DNA of 13,199 nucleotides from an uncultured Pseudomonadota bacterium (GTDB lineage: Bacteria; Pseudomonadota; Gammaproteobacteria; Steroidobacterales; Steroidobacteraceae). The stretch covers positions 1-13,199 of the forward strand of contig CAIVYV010000190.1 in NCBI GenBank assembly GCA_903910215.1, read 5' to 3'. This document shows, one piece after another, positions 1 through 7,975 of the stretch. The notes beneath the pieces were generated by a model. It was given only the letters and a program-made list of their open reading frames with translations, was not told where the DNA came from and did no database searches. Made by a program: the position numbers and the translations under genes. Each line of letters begins with the position of its first letter. The stretch's first letter is position 1.

Positions 1-1
1 A

Positions 2-1495
2 GACGCCGCTGCGCGATCGCGGCAAGTTGCCAATGCACTCGATCATCTCGGCTTGCCCGCAGGCTCTCGGGTCGGGACACTCGCTTGGAATGGCTACCGA
101 CACTTCGAGCTGTATTTTGGCGTCAGCGGTAGCGCGAGGGTATTGCATACGCTCAATCCGCGACTCGCTCCCGAGCAAGTCGTTTGGATCATCAACGACG
201 CGCAAGATGCCGTTCTGTGTTTCGATCTCACCTTCCTGCCGATCATCGAAGCCGTCGCGACTCAGTGTCCGTCGGTGAAGCAGTGGGTACTGATGGCAGA
301 TGCGGATCGGCTCCCTGCAACGACGTCGATCCCAGGTCTGGTCGATTACGAGTCCTGGATCGCTGGCGAAAGCACGGAATACACCTGGCCCGAGTTCGAT
401 GAGCGAACTGCTGCTGCGCTCTGCTACACGAGCGGCACCACCGGCAATCCGAAAGGCGTGTTGTATTCGCATCGCTCGACCGTGCTGCACACGTATGCGG
501 GCGCGATGCCCGATGCGATGAACCTATCGTCGAGAGATTCGGTGCTGCCTGTCGTGCCGATGTTTCATGTCAATGCCTGGGGCATCCCCTATGTAGCGGC
601 GATGGTTGGCGTGAAGCTGGTCTTCCCCGGCGCTGCCCTAGACGGTAAATCGCTACATCACTTGATCGAGTCCGAGGGCGTCACCATGGCTGCGGGGGTC
701 CCGACGGTATGGCTCGGATTGTTGAACCATGTCGATTCGGTTCAAGGCGCCTTCGCAACGATGCGTCGAACGGTCATCGGCGGATCGGCGTGTCCCCGGG
801 CTATGATCGAGCGCTTCCGCGCTCTGGGTGTGACCGTGTTGCACGCTTGGGGTATGACCGAGATGTCGCCGCTCGGCACGCTGAGTACGCTCAAAGGCAA
901 GCACTTGGTCGCCCCGGAAGCCGATCAGCTCGCCCTCATGGAAAAACAGGGTAGGGCTATTTTTGGCGTCGAGATGAAAGTAGTCGACGATGCCGGTCGA
1001 GAGTTACCTTGGGACGGTAAGTCGACCGGTAATTTACTTGTACGCGGGCCGTGGATCATTTCTCGTTATTTCAAAGATGCCGGTGGCGATCCACTGGTGG
1101 ATGGTTGGTTTCCGACGGGCGATGTCGCGAGCATTGATCCCGACGGGTTCATGCAGATCACCGATCGCAGCAAGGACGTCATCAAGTCCGGTGGCGAGTG
1201 GATCAGCTCGATCGATATCGAAAACATTGCGATGGGGCACCCGGCCGTAGCCATGGCTGCCTGCATTGGAGTGCCGCATCCCAAATGGGACGAGCGGCCC
1301 TTGTTGGTCGTTGTACGAAAGCCTGCTGCCGAGGTGACAGCCGAAGCCCTGCTTGAGTTCTATCGCGGCAAGGTTGCTAAATGGCAGGTTCCGGACGATG
1401 TCGTATTCGTCGATGCTATTCCGCTCGGTGCGACCGGCAAGATGCAGAAGATCAAGTTGCGTGAGCAGTTCCGCGATTACGTGTTGCCGAGCTGA
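2..1495 (+). CDS. Fatty-acyl-CoA ligase (AMP-forming), 5' end outside window
   Basis: This enzyme activates a carboxylic acid, probably a medium- or long-chain fatty acid, to its acyl-CoA through an acyl-adenylate in the cytoplasm. The frame is open to the left edge, and the first visible residues already align with the N-terminal domain (RVGTLAWNGYRH, then LHTLNPRL), so roughly 40-45 residues are missing. About 497 residues are visible; the family is usually near 540. The P-loop YTSGTTGNPKG lies at about 425-457, HAWGMTE at about 842-862, and the GWFPTGD motif ends with its Asp codon at 1121-1123. ITDRSKDVIKSGGEWIS forms the hinge, and the A10 catalytic Lys (TGKMQK) is codon 1439-1441. A TTG at 53 could be mistaken for the start but lies inside the conserved domain. 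The last 44 bases overlap the converging glutathione transferase gene. Family assignment is firm; chain length and true substrate are unknown. AlkK-like medium-chain ligases look closest. Confidence 0.93.
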   Translation, partial: DAAARSRQVANALDHLGLPAGSRVGTLAWNGYRHFELYFGVSGSARVLHTLNPRLAPEQVVWIINDAQDAVLCFDLTFLPIIEAVATQCPSVKQWVLMADADRLPATTSIPGLVDYESWIAGESTEYTWPEFDERTAAALCYTSGTTGNPKGVLYSHRSTVLHTYAGAMPDAMNLSSRDSVLPVVPMFHVNAWGIPYVAAMVGVKLVFPGAALDGKSLHHLIESEGVTMAAGVPTVWLGLLNHVDSVQGAFATMRRTVIGGSACPRAMIERFRALGVTVLHAWGMTEMSPLGTLSTLKGKHLVAPEADQLALMEKQGRAIFGVEMKVVDDAGRELPWDGKSTGNLLVRGPWIISRYFKDAGGDPLVDGWFPTGDVASIDPDGFMQITDRSKDVIKSGGEWISSIDIENIAMGHPAVAMAACIGVPHPKWDERPLLVVVRKPAAEVTAEALLEFYRGKVAKWQVPDDVVFVDAIPLGATGKMQKIKLREQFRDYVLPS

Positions 1496-2597
1496 ATCGC
1501 GCCTGTAAACCATCGCGCTCTAGTCGTGGTGCATCGATTGATAGCAAGGCTTCGCCACCAACGTCGACAAGCCAACGACGCATGTCGAGCGCTGAACTCT
1601 CCGGTAGCGTTGTGATGGCGTCGACAGCGCGCTGCGCCATCCAAAGCGTGTATGGCATCGCCGCGCGTCGGAATGTGCCCTCCTGCAGAGGAATGGCGAC
1701 ATCCTCCAGAATTCGCGGTAAGCGCTTATCCATCGGCCAGTGAGCGGCGAGAGCGCTCACTTGAGCGGCGATCCCGGCGACTTGCGCGCCGAATTCCTCG
1801 AAGGTGGTGCGTAGGATCGGCATCAGCGTCACCGGTAGTTCGTCGTTGGCGAGCCATGCACTTTCACTGGTTTCGTCGAGCGAGTTCGGCAGGTCGGCCA
1901 TTCGATCGATCCAGCTTCGCAGATGCGGGTGCGGCGCGATCAGTTCTCGAGCAGGCCATGGGTCACGACCCAAGTGTCCATACATCGTGCCCATCAACGA
2001 AAAATCGGCGAGGCTCGGTCTGCCGCCGAGTAAGAATGCATGCTCGGTAAAGTGGGCCTCCAACAAACCCAGCATGCGGCGCGTCCAGGCCATCAGCAGC
2101 TCATCCTGCTCTGGTCTGACACCGACGGCAGGCAGATAGCCGCGTAAACGTCGAGCGATGCGAGCAACAGCGCGGCGTTGCAAAAAGCCCGGCCATCCCG
2201 GGAGCAAAGCATTGCCAGCATCATGCTCGAACAGCGGATAGTTCTCGCTGTGGCGCCAACGGGTCTGCATGGCGATGGGGATCCACCATTCGTCACCCCA
2301 TGCTTCGAGCCAAAGAGAGACGAAGCGCTGCCGCGGTGATGTCGGCAGTATCGGTCGATCTTTGAAACGTGACTCGATGAACTGCCAGGTTTCGCTCGAG
2401 TCCTGCATCCAGATGTCATCGGGCGTCTGCAACAGGGGCATGGCAACCACGCCCGTTTTTCGCTTACCGAGCCACATCAACACGAAGAGGTTCACGTCGA
2501 CATCATCGAGCGGAACTCGTTTGTACTTCAAATACGAGCGCACCTTGCCGGCGAAGTAGGACAAGTGCCAGCCGTACATCCGATAGCGTGTGCTCAT
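1452..2597 (-). CDS. Glutathione S-transferase family protein with long C-terminal extension
   Basis: This is a cytoplasmic glutathione-dependent transferase, isomerase or lyase of unknown substrate, 381 residues long. Residues about 5-80 form the thioredoxin-like domain: SYF at 13-15 in the usual active-site region, MPLLQTP at 53-59 with the likely cis-Pro, and QDSSETWQFIE at 66-76, where the DS pair normally binds the gamma-glutamyl group of glutathione. The helical domain follows and contains GGRPSLADFSL at 191-201, the N-capping box typical of GSTs. Residues about 250-381 are additional; ordinary GSTs stop at 200-230, and I recognise no domain there. The start was chosen at ATG 2597 because it forms an ATGA overlap with the stop of the upstream dehydrogenase and has GGAAG about 8 bases upstream. 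An in-frame start at 2654 would lie deep inside that gene. It is the last gene of the minus-strand run, and its 3' end runs 44 bases into the converging ligase gene. Confidence 0.85.
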   Translation of the reverse strand: MSTRYRMYGWHLSYFAGKVRSYLKYKRVPLDDVDVNLFVLMWLGKRKTGVVAMPLLQTPDDIWMQDSSETWQFIESRFKDRPILPTSPRQRFVSLWLEAWGDEWWIPIAMQTRWRHSENYPLFEHDAGNALLPGWPGFLQRRAVARIARRLRGYLPAVGVRPEQDELLMAWTRRMLGLLEAHFTEHAFLLGGRPSLADFSLMGTMYGHLGRDPWPARELIAPHPHLRSWIDRMADLPNSLDETSESAWLANDELPVTLMPILRTTFEEFGAQVAGIAAQVSALAAHWPMDKRLPRILEDVAIPLQEGTFRRAAMPYTLWMAQRAVDAITTLPESSALDMRRWLVDVGGEALLSIDAPRLERDGLQARFSSATRNRGTAHAT

Positions 2598-3328
2598 AGG
2601 CGCTTCCAAAAGGAGTTTGGGATATGACGGAAGAAGGGCTTGAAGAGTCGCCACGGAAAGCCTGGAACAATCGCCTCTTCGCGACCCTTTTCGATCGCTT
2701 CGGCCATCTCGAACGCTGCTTTGGTTGCGGGAATCGCAAAAGGATACTTCCCGATATTCGGCATGATGTCCGTCACAACGAAGCCCGGTTGGATATCGGT
2801 GACGCGGATATTGTGGCGTGCCAACTCGACCCGCGCAGAGCGCAAGTACATCGAGATGGCTGCTTTGCTTGCGCAGTAAGCGGCTTGTTTCGGCACGGCG
2901 ATCATCGAGGCTAATGAAGAAACGCCGACGATATGTCCGCGATTTTGTTCGATGAAGTGAGCGGCGGCTGCGTCGATCGAGGCGATTGCGCCGACGACGT
3001 TGGTCTGGATGATGCGAGCCTCGGCGACGAGTTCATCCTTGCCCACGTTGGTGAAGGCGTTGATACCTGCGTTGGCCACAAAGATGTCGACTGTGCCTAG
3101 GCCTTGAAAAACACGTTGCAGCTGGGGCGCGACCGACTCTGCCGCATCGACATCCAGTTGACCCGTTATGGCTGCTGTTGCGCCGCAAGCCAAGGTTTCT
3201 TGCTGCAAAGATGCCAAAGCGTCGACTCGTCGGCCGAGTAGCCCTAGGCGATAGCCGCGCCTGGCAAACTCGAGTGCCAGTGCCCGACCGATCCCTGCGG
3301 ATGCGCCGGTGATGACGATTGTCTTCAT
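2594..3328 (-). CDS. Short-chain dehydrogenase/reductase (SDR)
   Basis: This is an NAD(P)-dependent oxidoreductase of the classical SDR family, 244 residues, probably cytoplasmic. The Rossmann motif TGASAGIG is at 7-14, NAG at 86-88, the structural Asn at 110, and the catalytic Ser138, Tyr151 and Lys155 are all present (YCASK). PG at 181-182 follows. Arg33-Arg34 after the second strand (LGRR) favours NADP(H) over NAD(H), which is an inference. The C terminus is rich in Phe, Trp and basic residues, as in SDRs acting on hydrophobic substrates. The start is ATG 3328, giving an ATGA overlap with the sulfatase stop; its own stop overlaps the start of the glutathione transferase in the same way, so all three are likely translationally coupled. 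Its position suggests it oxidises an alcohol released by desulfation or reduces a downstream ketone, but no substrate can be read from the sequence. Confidence 0.93.
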   Translation of the reverse strand: MKTIVITGASAGIGRALALEFARRGYRLGLLGRRVDALASLQQETLACGATAAITGQLDVDAAESVAPQLQRVFQGLGTVDIFVANAGINAFTNVGKDELVAEARIIQTNVVGAIASIDAAAAHFIEQNRGHIVGVSSLASMIAVPKQAAYCASKAAISMYLRSARVELARHNIRVTDIQPGFVVTDIMPNIGKYPFAIPATKAAFEMAEAIEKGREEAIVPGFPWRLFKPFFRHIPNSFWKRL

Positions 3329-5106
3329 GACTTGTTTCGTCTGCGTCTTGCGAGCACCCACCAGGCTGCCAGAACGAGTACGACTAAGCCGACTATCCAT
3401 TTCATATAGGGAAGATAAACGAAAAGAAATGCATTGATGGAAACTTGCTTGCGAGGCTCATAGCCCGCCGGTAGGGGAAGCACACCATTCTCTTGCTCAT
3501 AACGAGCATAGGCCGCGATCATCTCGGCATATTCGGTGGGGAGATCGAGACTGAGGTCGCGGGTCTCGCCGGGATCCTTCGCGATGTCATATAGACGCCA
3601 TCGCCCATCACCGATCGGCGGCGGTATCCGCAGCAATTTTAGATCGCCACGGAAAAGCGCACCGTGCCCTGCGAGCTCGTAACCCACGGTCTCGTCGACC
3701 TCACGGTGACGACGCGATGGCTCCTGCAATACCGGTAGAAGGCTACGGCCCGTGATCGATTCGACGGCACGCCCTCCGAAGGTATTCGATGCGGTTACGT
3801 CGGCAAGCTCCAAAAGTGTCGGCGCGATGTCTTTAACGTGTGTGAACGAGTGATGAATCGCGCCCGGCGCGGTGACGGCTTTGCCTGAGATGATCATCGG
3901 TACTCGCAAGCCGCCTTCACCCGCATGAAACTTGTAGTAGGCGAGAGGGGAAGCCGCTGCACTTGCCCAACTCGGGCCGATGACGGCGTAGGCACCGGGT
4001 TCGCCAAGGCGCGATCGCTCCCAAGTGTATTGCCAACGAAGCCACATACGGCCCGATCGGATCGCGAGCGGATCTGAGGCTTCCGCGCCATTGTCGGACA
4101 AGAATACGAAAACGGTATTCTCGAATTGCCCTGTCTTTTTGAGATGAGCGATCAGTCGACCGACATGGTGATCCATGGCTTCCGCCATGCCGGCATACAC
4201 TTCCATTCGGCGCGATTCGTACGCACGTCGACGTACATCGAGCTGATTCCAGCTCTCGGTCGTCGCCATCTCGACCATAGGCGTGTTTGTCGGGATCAAG
4301 CCGAGTGCGGCAGCTCGATCGCGACGCTCTTGCCGTAGTTGATGCCAACCGCCGTCATATCGTCCTGCGTATCGCTCGACGAACTGCCTCGGCGCTTGCA
4401 GTGGGATATGGTTAGCTTGGAAGGCGAGATACAGTAAGAAAGGTTTCTCTGAGTTTGCATCTTGTTGCAGATACTGCAACGCACGATTGACGTAGAACTC
4501 GGAGGAATAAAACCGCTTGGGCATGATCGCTTCGCGACCATCCTCGAACCAATACACCTTGTCGGTGAGACCTAGATAGCGTTGTTGCGTATCCCAATTA
4601 TCGGAGCCGCTATCGCCTTGAACGAGCGAACGATCGAAGCCACGAGCAGGAGGTAGGTTGTGCGGCTCTTTACCGACATGCCACTTGCCAACGGCGTAGT
4701 TCCGATATCCGGCTTCTCGTAGCCGAGATGCAAAAGTCACCACATCGCGCGAGAGCACGGTGAGATAACCTGGCTTGCCATAATGCTGGTGTGGCACGGA
4801 CTCACGCATGGCGCCGATGCCGGTGCGATGCGAGTCGACACCGGTGAGCAGCATCGCACGCGTTGGCGAGCATTCGGCGGACGTGTGGAAGTTGGCGAAT
4901 CGGATGCCGTTCGCGGCGAGCGAATCTAAATTTGGCGTCGAGATTTCCCCGCCGAAAGCGCCGACGTCGGTATAGCCCCAGTCATCGGCGACGATCACGA
5001 CAAAGTTGGGGCGTTGCGCTGTCGCGGTCACCTCGGCGCGAGCAATCGACCCGAGCGCGACGGCCGCCGTCAGCCACACGATCCACGCGCGTCGGCAGAT
5101 GCTCAT
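3325..5106 (-). CDS. Formylglycine-type sulfatase, exported, with C-terminal membrane anchor
   Basis: This enzyme hydrolyses sulfate esters, probably an arylsulfatase-like activity in the periplasm; it is 593 residues long. An N-terminal signal peptide ends near ARA-E (residues 22-25). RPNFVVIVADDWG carries the metal-binding Asp pair at 41-42. Cys79 in CSPTR is the residue converted to formylglycine, and GKWH at 140-143 and SDNG at 337-340 complete the active site. Unusually, residues about 559-584 form a hydrophobic membrane segment followed by ARRRRNKS, a positively charged tail predicted to stay in the cytoplasm, so the enzyme is probably tethered by its C terminus. The start at ATG 5106 lies one base after the TAA of the preceding sulfatase (TAAAATG); longer in-frame starts would overlap that gene and lose the signal peptide. 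The Cys-type site needs a maturase (FGE or anaerobic SME), and none is in the window. The family call is firm; the substrate is unknown. Confidence 0.94.
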   Translation of the reverse strand: MSICRRAWIVWLTAAVALGSIARAEVTATAQRPNFVVIVADDWGYTDVGAFGGEISTPNLDSLAANGIRFANFHTSAECSPTRAMLLTGVDSHRTGIGAMRESVPHQHYGKPGYLTVLSRDVVTFASRLREAGYRNYAVGKWHVGKEPHNLPPARGFDRSLVQGDSGSDNWDTQQRYLGLTDKVYWFEDGREAIMPKRFYSSEFYVNRALQYLQQDANSEKPFLLYLAFQANHIPLQAPRQFVERYAGRYDGGWHQLRQERRDRAAALGLIPTNTPMVEMATTESWNQLDVRRRAYESRRMEVYAGMAEAMDHHVGRLIAHLKKTGQFENTVFVFLSDNGAEASDPLAIRSGRMWLRWQYTWERSRLGEPGAYAVIGPSWASAAASPLAYYKFHAGEGGLRVPMIISGKAVTAPGAIHHSFTHVKDIAPTLLELADVTASNTFGGRAVESITGRSLLPVLQEPSRRHREVDETVGYELAGHGALFRGDLKLLRIPPPIGDGRWRLYDIAKDPGETRDLSLDLPTEYAEMIAAYARYEQENGVLPLPAGYEPRKQVSINAFLFVYLPYMKWIVGLVVLVLAAWWVLARRRRNKS

Positions 5107-5107
5107 T

Positions 5108-6775
5108 TTAGTTCGAGAAGTAGATGTACTCGTCCCCGGGCTCTTGCGGGTCAGCGAGTGTCTTATCGATCGGAATATAGCCAGCGCCCAAAGACCGCCA
5201 CATCGGCGGCACCTGTGAGCGATCGAAGGCGTCGAGGGCTGCGCGCATTGCGGCAACCTTGGCCGGCTCTTCGGCGGCACGATTGATTTGCTCGGTGGGA
5301 TCTGCTGCCAGATCGTTCAGCCATACTTTGTCCGGACGATCGGTGATCTGCAGCTTCCAGTCGCCATCGCGTACGACCAAATATCGATCCGTACGCCAAT
5401 ACAGGGATTGATGCGGTCGACCGGCCGCTTCGCCACGTAGGTACGGCAGCAAGTTGACTCCGTCGATGATGCGATCTGACGGAACTGAGGTATCGGCCGC
5501 TGCGGCTGCTGTCGAGAAGATATCGAGATGGCTCGCCGGCGCATCGAAGCGGCCTTGCGGCAAACCGTTAGGCCAGCGCATATACATCGGCACGCGGATG
5601 CCACCTTCGAAGTGCGTCGCCTTCCAACCACGGAAGGGCGCGTTGATCCCTTTGATGCCGATGGTGTGCGTGCCACCATTATCGCTGGTGAAAATCACCA
5701 GCGTGTCACTTGCTAGATCAGCTTGATCGAGCGCCTCTAGGACACGCCCAATGTTGCGGTCCAGCGATCGGATCATCGCGGCATAGACGCGCACGGAATG
5801 ATCTTCGATATCCGCCAGCGCATCGTAGTCTTCGCGAGTTGCTTGCAGCGGAGTATGCGGTGCGTTGTAAGCGAGATAGAGAAAGAACGGGCGATGTCGG
5901 TTGTGGCCGATGATCTTCAGTGCTTGGTCAGTGAAGTAGTCGGTCAGATATTTGTTCGGTCTAAAGAGCTCGCCGTCATTGAATCGAACTCCCCACGGAT
6001 GTGCCGCCCAGATGAAGCGATCAAGCGGATCGATCCTCGAGGCGGCATTGACGACATTAGGGTCGTCTTCGGGCAGGAACATGGCTGCGCCGTAGGGCAA
6101 CGACAGCGACTCGTTGAAACCGTGTGCTGTGGGCCTGAATTGCGGCGCATCGCCAAGATGCCATTTCCCCACATGAGCCGTGTGATAGCCCGCGCTACGC
6201 AAAACGCGCGCCAGTGTGATTTCGTTGGTTGGTAATCCTAGGGATTCGAGCGGTGGCTGCCCCTGCTCGCGTTCTGGAAAATAAATGGAGTGATGAAGCT
6301 GTGATTCGGAGCGGCGCAACTGCGTCACCACTCTCATGAAGTTCTTGGCAGTCGGGGTGAACTCGTAGCCATATCGAGTGGGATATCGGCCCGTCATGAT
6401 GGCAGCGCGCGAAGGCGCACACGTTGGGCTGCCTGAATAAGCGGTTGCGAGGTTAACGCCCTCGTTGGCGATTCGATCGATGTTGGGGGTCTTGATGCGT
6501 CCGCCCGCTAGCCCGCCATTGAGAGAGATGTCGTTGTAACCGAGATCATCGGCGACGATCAGTACGATGTTGGGTCGACGCTGTGCTGCCAGCGCGGGCG
6601 GCGACGATGGGCCGCGCTGCCATTCGACATCGCGGTAGGGTGCGCTATCTTCTCGAACGGCGTATTGAATCCAGAGCAGCGTCAAGCCGGTTCGACCGCC
6701 GATCGCAAAGAATGCGCCTGCGATCACTGCAATCGTGACGCCAGCGGCCAAAAACCATTTTGTCGTTTTCGTCAT
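5108..6775 (-). CDS. Formylglycine-type sulfatase, N-terminally membrane-anchored
   Basis: This is a second sulfate-ester hydrolase, 555 residues, only distantly similar to its downstream neighbour. Residues about 6-26 form a hydrophobic helix after MTKTTK with no clear cleavage site, so it is probably an uncleaved anchor with the catalytic domain in the periplasm. RRPNIVLIVADDLGYND carries Asp76-Asp77, Cys119 in CAPSR is the formylglycine site, and GKWHLG at 203-208, NAPHTP with His307, SDNGG at 364-368 and Lys385 in RGWK follow the usual sulfatase order. The long NGG..GG..IKTPNID stretch matches arylsulfatase A/B-like bacterial enzymes. The start is ATG 6775, overlapping the stop of the upstream isomerase-like gene as ATGA. 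There is no strong Shine-Dalgarno sequence, which fits translational coupling. The two sulfatases differ in length, anchor and active-site surroundings, so they probably act on different positions or substrates rather than being a recent duplication. Confidence 0.94.
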   Translation of the reverse strand: MTKTTKWFLAAGVTIAVIAGAFFAIGGRTGLTLLWIQYAVREDSAPYRDVEWQRGPSSPPALAAQRRPNIVLIVADDLGYNDISLNGGLAGGRIKTPNIDRIANEGVNLATAYSGSPTCAPSRAAIMTGRYPTRYGYEFTPTAKNFMRVVTQLRRSESQLHHSIYFPEREQGQPPLESLGLPTNEITLARVLRSAGYHTAHVGKWHLGDAPQFRPTAHGFNESLSLPYGAAMFLPEDDPNVVNAASRIDPLDRFIWAAHPWGVRFNDGELFRPNKYLTDYFTDQALKIIGHNRHRPFFLYLAYNAPHTPLQATREDYDALADIEDHSVRVYAAMIRSLDRNIGRVLEALDQADLASDTLVIFTSDNGGTHTIGIKGINAPFRGWKATHFEGGIRVPMYMRWPNGLPQGRFDAPASHLDIFSTAAAAADTSVPSDRIIDGVNLLPYLRGEAAGRPHQSLYWRTDRYLVVRDGDWKLQITDRPDKVWLNDLAADPTEQINRAAEEPAKVAAMRAALDAFDRSQVPPMWRSLGAGYIPIDKTLADPQEPGDEYIYFSN

Positions 6776-7926
6776 GCGCGAGTTGCCGTCAACAAATCCC
6801 GTTCAATCATCCACAACCGATCTTGTCCCCAGACTGACGGATATCCCACAACACGAAAAGAGGGGACACCCCACAGCCCCGACACGAGCAGTGCCTCGCG
6901 GTTTACGGTTGCCATCGTACGCCAAGCCGGATCGTTCAGGGCATCCTCGAGGTCGACACTCGGCAACCCGGATCGAAGCGCGATTTGTCGTAGCGCTTGC
7001 GGTCGGTGCGTATCGATGCCCTCGGCGAATGCAGCAGACAGAAAAGACGACAGGAATTCCGTGCCGACTCCTCGAGCGATCGCTCGATGCAGGATGGCGA
7101 GGCCGTCTTCAACGGGTTTGCCGACCGGGTCGACCACGTTGCCGAACGGCAGATCGAGCCGTTGCGCCTCGCGTTTGGTATCGAGCAGGATGTATTTGCG
7201 CTTGGCAAAACCGACCGGCAAGCCTCGCATGACCATGGGGAGCACGAAGCGCAGCTGCAGATCGGCTCCGTAGTGCTCTGCCAAGCGCCGCGTTCTCTCG
7301 ATGGCCAGATACGTGTATGGGCTACGCAGGGAGCAAAAAAACTCGAGTGTCGGCCGAGTCGAGCTGGGGCGATCGATCTGCGCGAAACGGAGCGCTTGCG
7401 GTTCGATCAGCAGCGTATCGATGGGGTACTGGGCTAATCCCTCACTCTGCAAGCGTTGTTCGAGATAGTGCAGCCGATCAATTCCCCAATACCACTCGCC
7501 CTCAAAGTAAATCGTGGCACCAAGATAGTGGCCGAGTCGCTGACGTAGGATGGCGCCCACTTGCGGGTCTCGCGTGTACCACGGCAGTCGTCCTATGGCA
7601 TACGGATCAGGTTTGAGTTGATACGCGATCTGAAGCGCTGCTGCGTCTCTGACGGACCATTCGCGCAAGCGTTCTCGATCGGGAGCAGATGCATCATCAG
7701 GCGGTGCAACTCGATGGCAACGCAAATCGATGTGATAGCGCTCTTGGAGCTTTGGCAGAACTGCGGCCAGCAGGTCGCTATATGGGTCATCATCCTGATG
7801 AAAGTAATGAACGATGGCCGCTCGCTGAGTCCAGCGACGCGGTAGTCCATGCCACCAACGCAGGGCGTTGCGCCGTACGACGCTCGTCAGCGATCGTGAA
7901 AAGGCGCTGGATATCGTGGCCTTCAT
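6772..7926 (-). CDS. Double-module HCCA isomerase/DsbA-fold protein
   Basis: The C-terminal module (about 192-380) belongs to the DsbA-like group that includes 2-hydroxychromene-2-carboxylate isomerases and kappa-class GSTs. It has LEFFCSLRSPYTYLA with Ser202-Pro-Tyr where thiol oxidoreductases have CxxC, the cis-Pro loop GVPSF at 353-357, and WGQDRLWMIERDL at 366-378. Lack of CxxC argues against disulfide chemistry and for a glutathione-dependent isomerase or transferase. The N-terminal half (about 36-165) looks like a second, shorter copy: strand AIVHYF, then DDPYS at 46-50, ending in WGIDRLHYLEQRL at 147-159, which matches the C-terminal signature closely. No signal peptide is seen, so it should be cytoplasmic. 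The start is ATG 7926, just after a triple 16 bp repeat, and has no visible Shine-Dalgarno sequence. Its 384 residues compare with about 200 for a single-module enzyme. The reaction in this organism is unknown. Confidence 0.82.
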   Translation of the reverse strand: MKATISSAFSRSLTSVVRRNALRWWHGLPRRWTQRAAIVHYFHQDDDPYSDLLAAVLPKLQERYHIDLRCHRVAPPDDASAPDRERLREWSVRDAAALQIAYQLKPDPYAIGRLPWYTRDPQVGAILRQRLGHYLGATIYFEGEWYWGIDRLHYLEQRLQSEGLAQYPIDTLLIEPQALRFAQIDRPSSTRPTLEFFCSLRSPYTYLAIERTRRLAEHYGADLQLRFVLPMVMRGLPVGFAKRKYILLDTKREAQRLDLPFGNVVDPVGKPVEDGLAILHRAIARGVGTEFLSSFLSAAFAEGIDTHRPQALRQIALRSGLPSVDLEDALNDPAWRTMATVNREALLVSGLWGVPSFRVVGYPSVWGQDRLWMIERDLLTATRA

Positions 7927-7927
7927 A

Positions 7928-7975
7928 TCGATTGAGGTTCAGGTCGATTGAGGTTCAGGTCGATTGAGGTTCAGG
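7928..7975. repeat. Three perfect tandem copies of a 16 bp unit at an operon junction
   Basis: The unit TCGATTGAGGTTCAGG (plus strand) occurs three times without a mismatch at 7928-7943, 7944-7959 and 7960-7975. It fills the whole gap between the hydrolase and isomerase-like genes. The hydrolase stop codon (7971-7973) lies in the copy nearest that gene. Read in the transcription direction the unit is CCTGAACCTCAATCGA and contains TGA. Because 16 is not a multiple of three, the three copies place a TGA in each of the three frames (ending at 7971, 7955 and 7939). Confidence 0.97.

Noticed and set aside
1034..1513. Minus-strand open frame of 159 codons over the ligase 3' half
   Set aside because: It is antisense to the conserved ligase C-terminal domain and also overlaps the GST 3' end; no motif is seen.
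5106..5280. Longer N terminus for the downstream sulfatase starting at 5280
   Set aside because: The extension lies inside the preceding sulfatase gene and would bury the signal peptide that starts at ATG 5106.
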